A DNA stretch of 64,000 nucleotides from Phocoena phocoena. Its lineage: Eukaryota; Chordata; Mammalia; Artiodactyla; Phocoenidae. The notes beneath the pieces are model-generated. The model worked only from the letters and a program-made list of their open reading frames with translations, did not search any database and was not told the DNA's origin. The number at the start of each line of letters is the position of its first letter. Position 1 is the stretch's first letter. The position numbers and the translations under genes were made by a program. Shown piece by piece: positions 35,518 to 47,966 of this stretch. The DNA lies in the NCBI RefSeq assembly GCF_963924675.1, contig NC_089221.1:86610296-86674295 (forward strand). The letters are read 5' to 3'.

Positions 35518-35727
35518 TTTTTTTTTTTTTTTTTTGCGGTACGCTGGCCTCTCACTGTTGTGGCCTCTCCCGTTGCAGAGCACAGGCTCCGGACGCGCAG
35601 GCTCAGCGGCCATGGCTCTCGGGCCTAGCCCCTCCGCGGCATGCAGGATCATCTGGGACCGGGAACGAACCCGCATACCCTGCATCAGCAGGCGGACGCT
35701 CAACCACTGCGCCACCAGGGAAGCCCC
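35518..35727 (-). mobile_element. CHR-2-type SINE
   Basis: Reverse copy with a T tail of about 15-18 and GCGGTACGCTGGCCTCTCAC. Perfect 15-bp target-site duplication TATTTCCCTGCTTTT at 35503-35517 and 35728-35742. Confidence 0.96.
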
Positions 35728-35742
35728 TATTTCCCTGCTTTT

Positions 35743-36744
35743 TAAATACATTATGTATCTTGGTAATATCCAGAGAAGCCAAGCCAAAAAAATCCATTGT
35801 GTGTTACACTGCATTAAATGATCCCCCTTTAACTTCATCCATTTCTCTATAAGGTCATGTAGCAAAACCCACTAAAACTGAATGAAACACATGATATTTT
35901 TAATATTAGGATGACCATATCACAACTTTTGTATTTTACAACTCTAGAAGCAAGAACAAATATCCTCTATCTTCCATCTAATAAATTGTAGTGTGATATT
36001 ATTGAATATTTAGTATTTACTAGTTAGGCTTTATGATAAAAACGTCACATGCATTTACTGATAAACTTCAACTTGATTTTATGGGACATTTTATGTTATT
36101 TGCCACATTTCCATATGACATAGCCAATCTTTATGGAGATTAACTAACTTGTCTGGATCTTAAGGATATTTTAATTTCCTACTCATGTACCCCAGTCAAG
36201 GGTAAACTCAGCTCAGAGTACTCTTTTTCACAATTAAGACTTGATGTTAAGTTCTTTGGCCTCTATTTCTTGCTATATTAGGAATGCAAAAAAGCATCAG
36301 TTATATCTTTCTTTTAAAAAACTACGTATTTAACTAAGTATAACAGAACAGATAACAGCAGCAGCAAAAAGCTAATGACACTTTTAACACACTATTTTAA
36401 TTTAACCTGACATCTTTGAACCTTAGTATACGAGCTCTTATTTTTTATACAACTGCCTTCAGTGCAATTTTTGTAGCATTTTAACAAGCTATTGTATACA
36501 AACATTTCTTTTAATATACACAGTCCACATATTTATAACAAAATATTTATTGCACCATATGTCATAGATCATTTAACATTCCCCAATTGCTAGGAGTATT
36601 TATTTTTAATCTAGTTTTGCTATTATTAAACATGCAATCATTAGGATTTTTAATAATACATAACTTTTTTTTTTCACTTGAAGTTTATATAGACCTTTAG
36701 ACTTACAGAATTAGAGAGATAGAAAATAAAGTTTTATGTTTTTT
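35743..36744. other. Unassigned AT-rich stretch
   Basis: No gene seen. Text near 36490-36660 (ATTCCCCAATTGCTAGGAGT, CTATTATTAAACATGCAATC) vaguely resembles a decayed old LINE fragment, which I cannot assign. Confidence 0.4.
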
Positions 36745-36890
36745 ATTGCTCATCATCTTATAGTCAAGGTAACTGAGAATTTGAAAAGTTTATTATCTTG
36801 TGTAATAAAATATAAGTGACACTAACAGACCTGATATTAGGACCCCAGGTGCCTGGCTCAGTGTTCTTTCTCTGACATTGTAAACTTTAT
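36745..36890 (+). mobile_element. Possible MIR fragment
   Basis: AAGGTAACTGAGAATTTGAA and CCAGGTGCCTGGCTCAGTGT sit at MIR-like spacing. Diverged. Confidence 0.4.
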
Positions 36891-38079
36891 ATTGACATTA
36901 TAAATATGGTAGCTTTAGGCTAGCTATAGAAATTTCATGTTAATTTTAATGAATGTTTCAAATGCCTTTTAATCCATAACTTTATAGATACTGTATAGAA
37001 ATGCTTGTTTTCTCTTTATTTTTAGCTTAAAAGCTATAGGTAATTTTTTAAATGTATAATTTACTGCATCTTTCATAATTGTTTTACTTTTCTGTAATCT
37101 CAAGGTTTATTTAAAGCTAAAATAAAACTTTTCAAAGAAAACTGAAACAACTTTTTTTTTCTGAAGTAACTGTTGAGCTCCAGACAGACAACATTAATAC
37201 AATTTACAAGATATGCTAAACAGTAGCTACTAAAATCTGCTAATGCAGCATTTAAGCAGAAAAGATAGGTCAGGAAATTCAAAGTGATGACTGTGTACAA
37301 TTGTTCATGCAAAACTATATTCCAAGTGACCAGGTCACCATAGAAACTAGATATATATGTATACATAATACATATTTTCCAGATTTTATGCATTGAAACT
37401 ACCAAATTATATTAAGTTTGTTTATATGCATTCTTATTTCTATTATAGGCTTAGATCAAATTGTATACAGAGTTTAGAATACATGAGGTGTGCTTAGATA
37501 ACTAAATGGAAGGAAAACACAGCTTGTGCCTTTTGGGGGGTCATTGAATTTTTTTCAAAATCTTTTTATTTAAATTAACATTTCTTGAATATTCCATTAG
37601 GTTAGCAATGTATTTGGCACAATATTTTTAGACTTTAAAATATATAGGCCATTGTAATTCCACTTTTAAATATATGGACCAAATTATGAATCATTCTTAA
37701 TAAAATAGGTCTTTAGAAATTATCATAGAAATGTACTTTCATTCCAATCTAGTTTTTTAAAATTTCTTCCTTTAAGGGAAAATATTTATTTAACTCAATG
37801 AATTTCCTATACATATTATTGATTGATTAAAATATTATTTCCTTGAATAGTCTTAGATTCAAGAAAGATCACACAAGGTAAAGGTATGTGTGTAAGAAGA
37901 TAATAGTGGTTTCTGTTTTAAAATAGCCTCCTCTCCATAGAAAAATCTGGGTAATAGGCAATACTGGACAGATTCTATTTTCCCCTGCTTCATCCTCTCA
38001 AAACTAGTTCCTTTATTAGTGCTCTCCAAATCTTCATCACAGCACATCAATCCTATCTCTTTACATATACCTTGTTCTC
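36891..38079. other. Unassigned AT-rich stretch
   Basis: No gene seen. Open frames of 101 codons (37100-37405, minus) and 63 codons (37859-38050, minus) show no known motif or splice context. Confidence 0.5.
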
Positions 38080-38560
38080 TTTCATTCAGTCATTGAGCAT
38101 TTTCACTGCTTATTTGGTACACAGAATTAGCTTGGTGATTGGATTAGAGTGCGTATTCTAGGTGCTTAGGTGTTCTAGACACACCTGGACACATAATGAC
38201 AGCACAGCATAAAAATGCTAAAATAGCAGCATGTGTAAAGTGTTGTAGAACCACACAAGAGGAGACAACTGGTTCTCTCTGGAAAAACCTGGAAATCCTC
38301 ATAAAGAAGTGGCTTTTGATAAAATACTTGACAAGTAAAGTAGAAGAACTTCAGCTAAGAAAATAACTAGTGAAAGGTCCCAAAACTATGGAAGGGTAGA
38401 ATGAGTCTACAAGCAATAATGCTGGAATCATACATTATTTGGTATGAATGTGTTAATCATGAAGACCTGAGGATGAATTTATAGACATCATTTTAGCACT
38501 TTAACAACTGAAAGGAAGAGAGGTAAGTTAAGGACAAGAAATGAAAAAGGGTTTCTAGGT
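38080..38560 (-). mobile_element. L2 LINE 3' region, antisense
   Basis: It starts TCATTCAGTCATTGAGCATT, has TATTCTAGGTGCTTAGGTGT, then a decayed body with AAGAAGTGGCTTTTGATAAA. This is the antisense order of the L2 3' end (consensus sense CCCAGCACCTAGAACAGTGC). Confidence 0.6.
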
Positions 38561-39596
38561 GCAAAGGAAAGTATCAAGTTGTCTTCTTGAACTGAATATT
38601 TATCTAAAGAAAATATAGATATGATGTATCAATTATAAAAGAAAGATTTTTAAAGTCTTTAAGGGAATTCTAACAAAGCACTCTTTCAAGATATATTTAT
38701 GCTGCTATTTCATCTGGTAATTTAAAAAATATATGATATGCACAGTGAGGGAGGGAAGTCATATTTTCCCCCCCAAAAAATATGTATACTTCATTGGATG
38801 GGAACAAGAAATAATGTCTCTGGCTACACAGGACTACTGCCCCTTGTCCTCTACCTTGTCCTAACCATTGTTTGGGAAAACTTTAGCAGCCTATAATCCC
38901 TAGTTTCATCATTTCATGTTGGTGAGATAAAAGATATAACACTAGTTGTAAAAATGTTGCCTTTTCATAAACCTCTATAGCCAGGTCCCGTTTTTCAAAC
39001 CCCTTTGTCCCAGCAAGAATAATTTTCAACATAAAAGATAATTGGATGAATATATATCAATAGTTTTATTTGACATATTGTTAATTATACTAAAGAGGAA
39101 CTTGCATTTCATCATTTTATCTTTATCTATCTGGTTCAAAAATAGGAATTATGCTGCATCACCATATATGGCATGCAATGTTTTTCTTCTGTGTAGAATT
39201 TCCGGGAAAGTCTCTGTAGAAAAAGGTTCCTAGTTGTGAGGTCTTCAAATTCAAGCATAGTTATGGAAATCTTCCAACTCAAAAAGGAAGGAGCTTAAGT
39301 CTCAGTAACTTAAGTATATTTATTTTACTGTTAAAAGTTCAACTCTCTCAAATTTTCATCCATGATCATATCATGTATTTTAGTGCAAACAGAATGTTCA
39401 TCAAAACGTGACACTTCCTTTAGTCAGTCATGAGTTCTGTTTTAACTAAAAAAATGATGATTTTTTTTAGTGTACAGCCTACATACAAAAGTAAAATTTC
39501 AAAACATTTACAAAGTAGTTTTACCTATATTTTTACAGCTGCAAGACACTACAAATATATAGGAACATTTGATATATTACAGCATCTCTCTCTCTC

Positions 39597-39647
<51 letters not shown>

Positions 39648-41329
39648 TCCCCCTAATGTGACTAGCTCTATTGAATTTAGTTATATAAGAGAATAACTGG
39701 GGGCATGACTTATTCTAATCCAACATTGCCAATGCTCATGTTGAAAGTAAAACTCTTATATGAAAAATGAATGCACTAAGGGTAGTGTTCTTTTTAACAT
39801 AGATCATTTCAAAATAACTGCCTCAAGATTATGTCACTAGTGTCTTAGGATTGTCACTAGAAGAACAGTGGGGACTTCGGCACAGGCCTGAAAGAAAAAT
39901 CTCTTCTATCTCTCATTTCTTGCTCTAATTCACTTTCTACTTTGTAATACTTAGAAAGCCTTTTTACAGAGTGTTACTTCCTTTTAACAACATTTGATAC
40001 ATAAACTTCAGTTCTTCAGAGGAAAAGCAGGGTCTGGCAGAGTGTACAATGGAGTAAACTTCTGTGCATTTAATTATTTTTACTTAGCAAAGACTATAAC
40101 AAAGATACTGTTTAAATCTATGCCTATATTTATGTGTATGTATGTCTGTGTGTGTCTATATGGATATCTAAAAGTATTTGCGTATCTGTATGCATGTTTA
40201 TCTCTCTAGTCTCAAAGAACAAATCCAATTTTAATCTACTAGCTCTTCAAAGAGTGAAGAAATATTTGGCCATGTTGGAGTTATTCAGAAACCATATAAT
40301 TAATACAAAACCATATGTAATGAACTTTTTGAGCATTATAAGGGATTGTTTTTCGAGGAAAGTTTACATACATTCTCTTTGTGTCTTCTGGTCTTATCTA
40401 GAACCAGACCCCCCAACAAGATGATAGGACACTACAGAAAAAAAGACGGGGCTAGGAATTAAACACAACTTGTTAACATCGCCTCTATTCTCTAAGTATG
40501 GGTTGAACATAGACAAAACACTTGAATTCTATGAATTTCAAAGTCTAGAGGAGTTAAAAAATGATTTTTCACAGAAGTATAAAGTATTGTAAATTATAAA
40601 GAACTGTAAATTATCAAGAATGGAACTTCACACACTGCAAGGGCCTAATTTATAGACAAAATGTTTTAATTATTTTGTTTACAAGATTCTCTAAAAATGA
40701 TTATTTGGAAAAAATTTAAAAGCTTATTTGTCTAATTACATGGCCTCATATGACTTATCTAATCTCGTGAATACATAATCTCCACAAATAAAAGCTTTGA
40801 TAAGAATGTAAGAGAATATAAATCTTCAAAGAATTAATAAATGACCATAAATGAAGATCAACGTATGCTTTAATTTGTCTAGGAGAATTTACTAAGGCAT
40901 TTTGAACTGGATTCTTGGCAAATGCATTAGATATATCTGTTAATTTACTCAAGTAAGCCTTTTAGAACAGCTACTTAATCAGATAAATACATATACTTTA
41001 AAAAATAATCCCTTATATTAATTTGTTTCTCTGATGAAATCTGAATAGTTTCCATATAAGTGTTTTCTGAGTTATTTGCTTGCATTAGCATGTATCACCA
41101 TGGTTCTCCACATTAGAACAAACCAGGAGCTACATCTGTTACCCTTAAATTATCATTTTATAAATTAGGGAATTAAAGGGAAAAAAAAACCCAAAGCTTC
41201 AGATAATTGTTAATGTAGGAAAGGTAGACTACTTTCCTAAATGAGTTCTCGTTTGCCTTTTCCTTAAATGTTGCTTTCCCACAGAGTTCTATCATTCAGA
41301 CTTCAAATTTTTAGGCTGATATTTTCTTC
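38561..41329. other. Unassigned AT-rich stretch with simple repeats
   Basis: No gene is seen. It includes the compound microsatellite at 39585-39645 (listed apart) and a TATG/TGTG-rich low-complexity run near 40125-40200. Confidence 0.5.
39585..39645. repeat. Compound (TC)n(TA)n(CA)n microsatellite
   Basis: Six TC units (39585-39596), a short TA run (to 39605) and about 20 uninterrupted CA units (39606-39645). Likely length-variable. Confidence 0.98.
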
Positions 41330-42310
41330 ACTTTCATGACTTCATCAGTTTCTATGTGTGAATATTTTCCACCAAAATCTCTAGCACAGAGCTTGCCCCT
41401 GTACTTCAAACATATATTGAACTGCCTTCCAGGCATGAATAACTGGTGTCCCATGGATGTATCAAAACCACAGTGTCTACAACTGAAAGCATTAATTTTC
41501 CTCCAAAACTCAATTATATCAACATCACTGGGGTTACACAATCATACAACCTAGAATTTGTCTTCAAATATTTTATTCCTCTCAGTCTGTACATAATTGG
41601 TAACACAGCCCTATTTCTCTATCTTTTTAACAACTTTTATATCTTCCTGCTCTATCTCCACTGATGCTGCTTTATTTCAGGCAAACATCTCTTATATAGA
41701 CTGTCACTCTAGTCGTTTAACTAGTCTAGATGCCTTTTCTTTCAAAATTTGGCAGATAAATCTTGCTAAAACTAATAACAACAATAAAAATGTGATCCCC
41801 ATTATATCCTAACTTCAAACCATTCATGAAGTTGCTTCCTGTTGCCTGCTAGATAAAGAATCCTTAGCAAAGTATGAAGAGTTCACCATAATCTGGTCCC
41901 TGCAGAACTCTCTAGAGTTATTGCCTTCACATTCTACTTCCATAAATCTGAGATATCAGTCAAATGGAACTAGTTGTTCATCACAAACTACCTGTGTTTT
42001 GCAACTATGCCAAGAATACTGAAATCATATGTCAAGATATACCAACACTGGGATGCTGTCCAGCAGCTTTCCAGTCCAATTAAAACTGCCAACTCATTTT
42101 CACACCAACTATAAAATTTTAAAATGCTTTATTTTTCATAATAAAAATATTCCATTTACGTAGTATCTAAATTCTCTTCAGCCACATTATGGTAAACTCA
42201 TTGAAAGCTGGAATCATACCTCATCTCCCATTAAGTTTCCTCAATTCCTGTACTTAGAATAGTAATTGACAGAAAGCAAGTGTCTATCACTGTTCATAGA
42301 ATAAATTAAT
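41330..42310 (+). mobile_element. L2 LINE 3' region
   Basis: A long, diverged L2 match in sense order: GTGTCCCATGGATGTATCAA, GTGTCTACAACTGAAAGCAT, CTCCACTGATGCTGCTTTAT, AGATAAAGAATCCTTAGCAA, CATAATCTGGTCCCTGCAGA, and the 3' end near TTGAAAGCTGGAATCATACC and ATAGTAATTGACAGAAAGCA. The 70-76 codon open frames here are L2 scraps or chance. Confidence 0.75.
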
Positions 42311-42864
42311 TCCCAACCAGTACTTATTAATCCATTTATCAAACAAATTGGACCAACGTTCTTGATGTTCAACCCAGGGGAAAAATAAATTGAGTTTGAA
42401 ATTTTGGGGATAAAAAGAATAATAAATATTATTATTATAATGATATTGGTGATGATTTAAAAATGCCTCCAATTATTCTGGAAGAAACTAACTCTCTGGG
42501 CTGGTGGGATGGCAGGGGTGAGGGTGGGCAGTTGGGCATAAAAGGCAATGTAATGTGAAAATTATAATAATAGGCAAGTAATGAATTTTCAAGGATGTGT
42601 TGTGGACCTTATAAATGATATCTGTAAATATGCAACCCAATTGGTGGCAAAAACAAACTGGATTAGAGAGTTATTATGTCTTTCATTTTAAGTTGTCTTT
42701 TGACCAAGAGAAAGAGAATTAGAATATTCTTAAATTGATTCTAAGCATTTATGGTTATACCTCATTTATCTCACATTACTGAGGAAGGATATTGTTATTT
42801 ATATTAATGAAATAATCAGATAACTGAAAGTATCCTTAAAAAATAAGTATTTATTCTACATACA
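42311..42864. other. Unassigned stretch
   Basis: No gene or named repeat. A short GGGATGGCAGGGGTGAGGG-like G-rich run is near 42507. Confidence 0.45.
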
Positions 42865-45430
42865 CGATGGCGCCATGAAGAGCTCTTCAGAACTTCTCTC
42901 TAGAGAAATGAGCAAATCTGGTGAAAACCACTGATACAAATAAATAAAGCTTCTGAAAATTGACCTAGGGAAACACTAAAGGCACTGTATTAAAGGAAAC
43001 AAATACTAATTTAAGAAAATCTCCTAAAACTCTGCAAGAACAGTGGAAGTCTATGCATTTGAATCACAACCCTCTTCCCCCCTCCCATCACCCAGGTCAA
43101 CTTGATGGAGGCTATACTTGGGTAGGTGTGGCCAAGAAGACAGAGATTTTTCGGTCCTCATCTCCCAGTCAAGAGTTGCCATATCTGTGAAAGTCAGGTC
43201 ACCAACTTATTTTATCCCCTTCAACACTAAGTTGAAGGAGCTAAGTGCCTAGTAAGTCCAATAGGTCAGGAGCTCCCTCATCTACCAATCCCTTACACAT
43301 TGGATAGAGGTTCTACATCAGGCATGGCTATCCAAAAATGTTGGAGTCAAGTGCCTTCACTCCAGCCTGCTTGTTGAGCAGATGTTCCATGCTGGCAAGG
43401 CAAGCTGGGGGAACCAGAGGCTAGAGCCACATCCAGCACATAGTAGTGGCTCAGAGATTCTTCCCAAAAGGAGAGGAAATCCACAAAAATAGAGAGCTGT
43501 AAAGTTATCCCCAAGGTTATTGACTTTATTTGAAACAAAGTTTGGGGAAGTTCCCTTGTAAGGACACTGAAAAGAATACCTTAATTAAGAACAACAAGCT
43601 AAACCATAGACCATCTAGTTTACCAGAGAGAACAAAGAAAAGAAAGCTAAGAATAGTCCTGTTGGGGTCATAACACTGTCATCTCATGGTGATTGTGTGC
43701 ATGCTCAAGGCTGTACCATCCAAGGACACCAAAAGCTGCACAGTATGGTAGAAACTAATTTCACTAGAATAGCCAAGTCCTAAAACAAATAAACAAACAA
43801 ATAATAAGAAAACAAGCCCTGGAGAGGAAAGAAACCAGTATCCAGAGTTGCTGAAAATGTCTTGTTTTCAACAAGAAATCATGAGACAGGCAAAGAGCAG
43901 AAACTGTGACCAAAGCAAACAAACAAACACACCAAAAGCAAGACAACAGAAACTGTGTCAGATTTAACAGGCAGGCTTCAAAGTAACCATTATAAGTATG
44001 TTCAAGGAACTAAAGGAAGCCATGCTTAAAGAAGTATAGGAAGGTATAAAGACAATGCTTCATCAAATATAAAATATGAATAAAGAATTAGAGATAAGTT
44101 TTAAAAGCAAGTGAAAATTCTGGAGTTGAAAAGTACAATATTTAACATTCAAAATTCTTTAGAGGAACAAAATGATAGAATTGAACTAGAAGAAAGCATC
44201 AGCAAACTTGAAGGTAGCTCTACAGAGATTATTCAATCTGAAGAATAGAGAGAATATATAATGAAGAAAAATTAAGAGACTCAGAGAAATGTGAGATTCC
44301 TGTAAGTGCACCAACATAGCATAATGGAAGTACCACAAGGAAAGGAGAAAGAGAAAGGACCTGAAAAAGAAATATTCAAAGAAATATTGGTTTAAAATTC
44401 CTGAATTTGCTGAAAAATGTTAACTTATACGTTAGGTTAATATTTATCCTAAAAAGCTCCCAATCCCAAATATGATAAATACAAGAGATCTATACACAAA
44501 TACATGATAGTAAAAATACTGAAAGACAAAGATAAAACTTTGAAAGCAGCAGGAGAAAAACCACTCATCAATTACAATAATATTAACACCTGATTTCTAA
44601 TCAGAAACAATGGAGGTCATAAGGCATGGGAAAGCATAGTCAAAGTGCCAAAGAATAACAACTGTCAACCAAGAATCTTAAAACGAGCAAAACTACCTTT
44701 CAAATATGAAGGTAAAATAAAGACATTCCCAGGTAAACAAAAACTGAGACGATTCTTGTAATTGCAAAGAAAGTGTGCAAGAACTAATAAAAGAAGTTTT
44801 TTATATTGGAAGCAAGGAAATCTACATAGAAATTCAAATCCATGTGAAAAATTGAGTACTGGTGAAGGTAACTATATAATTATAAAATACCATGTAGATT
44901 CATATTTTTATTCTTTTTTTCCTCTTAACTGATTTGAAAAGCAATTGCATGTATAAAATGGTACTGTTTGGTCTGTACCATATAGAAATGTAGTATATCA
45001 AAGAAGTACAAAAGAGGTGGGTAAGAGCAAGATGATGACTCAAACCCATAGGAACAAGTGAAGAGAAATGTAAATGGTAATTAAGAAGGTAAATATAATA
45101 AAATCTATAAACATACACTTGCTCTCATTTCTCTTCTCAGCTTTTATAATTTACATGAAATTATGCAAAGTAATTCATAGCAGTGTATTGTTAATTTTGT
45201 AGCATATGTAAATGCAATATTTATAATAATAATAGGATAAAAGTAAAAAAGACAGAATAGAGCTATATATGAGTAGCATTTCTACATCTCAGTGGAATTT
45301 AGTATAAATCTGAAGTAGATTCTGATAAACTAAAATGTATGTGGTAAGCCTTGGAGCAACCATAAAGAAAATAATTCCAAAATATAAGGAAAAAAAGTAA
45401 GTATTTGCTCCAAAACATAAATAAGCTATC
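42865..45430 (+). mobile_element. Old L1M 5' half (5' UTR, ORF1 remnant, spacer)
   Basis: It begins CGATGGCGCCATGAAGAGCT like an L1 5' end. At about 43990-44400 it holds an ORF1 coiled-coil remnant (GAACTAAAGGAAGCCATGCT, GAACAAAATGATAGAATTGA). The ORF1 C-terminal block ACATTCCCAGGTAAACAAAA lies near 44723. The ORF1-ORF2 spacer AGATTCTGATAAACTAAAAT and GGAGCAACCATAAAGAAAAT are near 45318-45372. No open frame survives. ORF2 is absent, so the element is broken off at its 3' side. Confidence 0.75.
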
Positions 45431-45889
45431 CAGAATAAACATTTATAAACATACTGCCTTCTTTCTTAACTGAAATTCTGTGAACATATATTAAATCTTC
45501 TTTGGCAACTTGAGGCCATGATTATGAATATAATTGACAACGTAAATAAGTACAAGTGGCTATACAACAATGTGAACTTGAAATATATAGAACCGTTTAC
45601 TGTTAATCTAACTTCCTTCTTGTTTTTCCTTTTGTTATTTGTCAAGTGGTAATCCCCTCTTTGTGTTCATATCACAACACATGTTAAATGAGATTTATTG
45701 ATTTATGTACCTCTCTTATTTCTCTTTATTCACACCAAGCAGCTCTGGGTACTGCAAACATTAAACACTAAATAAATGCTTGAGTAAAGAATAAATAGAG
45801 ATTTGGAGATTAACCACTTGAAGTGGTTAACAGTAAGGATTCTATTTTGAATACTTACTAACGCCTTTGCTGGCTGAACTTCTTCTAAA
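45431..45889. other. Unassigned stretch
   Basis: No gene is seen. A weak L2-like ending (CACTAAATAAATGCTTGAGT) is near 45767. Confidence 0.4.
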
Positions 45890-46045
45890 AAGTTATTTAA
45901 ACTCTTCCTGTTTCTGTTCTCTCATTTGTCAAATGGGGATAAATATAGTGCTTATCTCACAAAGTTGCCATGAGGATTAAATTAGTTAGTATCCAAGGAC
46001 AGCACTCTGAGCTGGATCTTACTTACAATAAACACTATTTGTGCT
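45890..46045 (-). mobile_element. MIR SINE, antisense
   Basis: TCTCATTTGTCAAATGGGGA, ATAGTGCTTATCTCACAAAG and TGCCATGAGGATTAAATTAG follow the antisense MIR order closely. Confidence 0.82.
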
Positions 46046-47449
46046 TGTCCATATTATTCATGTATGGATAGGCTAACATTTGTTTTGGTTGCTCTGGTAA
46101 ATCTTTTGATACTTTATGTTCTTAGTAAATTTGAGATAGATGAGCTTATCAGATAAATCACTTCTGGAAAAAACTTCACATTTACTTAGTTCTTTGCTAT
46201 TTGCCTTTCTATTCTCTTTGCAGGCTACTCTAATTATAAATAGGAAAGAATAACTGCAAAATACAAGACATTTGTCTTTGGAGAGATTTGAGAATATGAC
46301 TGAGAAGACAGGGAGATCTTATTTTTTAATACTAATTTGATAGTGAATACTCCATCAAGACAGAGACATGAACAACTAGGTTCAGATTTTCTATATTGTT
46401 TATATCCCCTTGGTATTCAACATGTTTTTGCAGTCTTGTCACAATGCCTTCTTCACACTCATTTATCTGTTTTCTGTTAACTGTTCTGATGGTTCATGTC
46501 AGAAAGATAGTGTTGGAATTCATACCAAATGACAGAGGATCTGTATTGTGGAATCTCATTGACTGACACGTGACATTAACTTACAGGAATTTTGTGCTTT
46601 CCAAGTGTTTTTTATGTTATTTTAAATTCACCTCAAAGAAACTGTGATAATCCTAAAGAGTCTTGTTGAGTATCAAGAACTTAAGAACAGCACTGAAGAA
46701 AATGGACTCTAAAATTATTTAATGTTTAATTTATCATGTCCAAGGGATATAAGTGGCTCAAGCACGTCACCAACTCTAGCTTTTATTTATATATTTACTA
46801 TTACAAGTCTTTCTGTCTAGTATGTAAATCTTTAAGTTCCTAATGAGTCTTTTGCTTTGAAATTATGAAAGGTATGATAATCTCTTCTTGGTGTGTTCAT
46901 GCCACCTACAAACTTTGGAATCCAGTGGCATGCATCATATTTTTCAAACAGGTATTCTGTCAAGGACCTAGGAAGCTTTCTTGATGAGAAAGGGAATGGA
47001 ATGTTAAGGGAGTGCAGAAGCCAAATATTAAATTACTTCTAGCAATTAAATGCTTCCACTGAAACTATGCAAAATGCATAAGAATATTTCCAGAAAGTAA
47101 ACAACAAAGAAAAAAAAAAAAAAACTCAAACGTTTTATACATCCTGAGAAATATGTTCTAAACCTCTATGATCCTTGATGTTCTCACATAGGTGGTAATT
47201 TCTTATTAATATCAATATATAATTTAAAACTTAATTCTTATATGTAAGAAGTGGCACATTCAGTTTGGAAGCCCTAAAAATAGTGGTCTCTGTTAGGTAG
47301 TATTTTATAATACTCTGATATCCTCAATGTGTACAGTTAGTGAAAATCCCTAATTTATTCCTAAAAAAAAATTTATATTCTCAAGATTCGAACTCAAATA
47401 CAGTTTTCTCTTCCAGTTGAAGATGATTCTAATAAAATAGCTCAGTCCA
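46046..47449. other. Unassigned AT-rich stretch
   Basis: No gene is seen. A run of about 16 A is at 47110-47126. No named repeat recognised. Confidence 0.5.
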
Positions 47450-47625
47450 GGGTTTCTCAACCATGGCACTACTAATTTTTAGGGTTGCATAATCCAGTGC
47501 TTTGAGGGGCTGCCTTGTGCATTGTAAGATATTTAGCAGCATTCCTGGCCTCTATCGAGGACCTTCCCTCAAATTGTGATGATCCAAAATATATCTAAAC
47601 ATTGCCAAATGGTCTAGTCTGAAAA
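47450..47625 (-). mobile_element. MER5-type hAT-Charlie MITE, truncated
   Basis: It starts CAGGGTTTCTCAACCATGGC, holds GTGCATTGTAAGATATTTAG, AGCATTCCTGGCCTCTATCG and ends at ACATTGCCAAATGG, which is the antisense order of MER5A. The far terminal inverted repeat is missing. Confidence 0.75.
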
Positions 47626-47644
47626 GAAGTGTTTTATTTTTTAA

Positions 47645-47790
47645 TACTATGCAACAGATTACCACAAACTCATTGGCTTAAAACAACACAAATTTATATC
47701 ACAATTTCCCTGGTCAGGAGTCTGAGTTAGCAGGATATCACTAGGCTGAAATCAAGGTGTTGGCAGGGGCTTCCATTCTCATCTAGGGCT
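47645..47790 (-). mobile_element. MaLR (MST/MLT1-type) LTR 3' half, antisense
   Basis: GATTACCACAAACTCATTGG, CTTAAAACAACACAAATTTA and GAAATCAAGGTGTTGGCAGG are the reverse complement of the MaLR LTR 3' end. It forms an inverted pair with the next element. Confidence 0.65.
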
Positions 47791-47799
47791 CAGCAAGAA

Positions 47800-47966
47800 G
47801 GATGCCATCTGCAAGTGAAGGAGAGAGGCCTCAGGAGAAAGCAACCATACTGGTACCTTGACCTTGGGCCCCCAGCCTCCAGAAATGTGAGAAAAATAAA
47901 TTCTGTTGTTTAAGCCACTCAGTGGTGGTATTTTATTACAGAAGGCCTAGCAAACTAATACAGAAG
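47800..47966 (+). mobile_element. MaLR (MST/MLT1-type) LTR 3' half, sense
   Basis: GGAGAGAGGCCTCAGGAGAA, CCAGCCTCCAGAAATGTGAG, AAATAAATTCTGTTGTTTAA and GCCACTCAGTGGTGGTATTT, ending CCTAGCAAACTAATACAG, match the canonical MaLR LTR 3' end. Confidence 0.8.
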
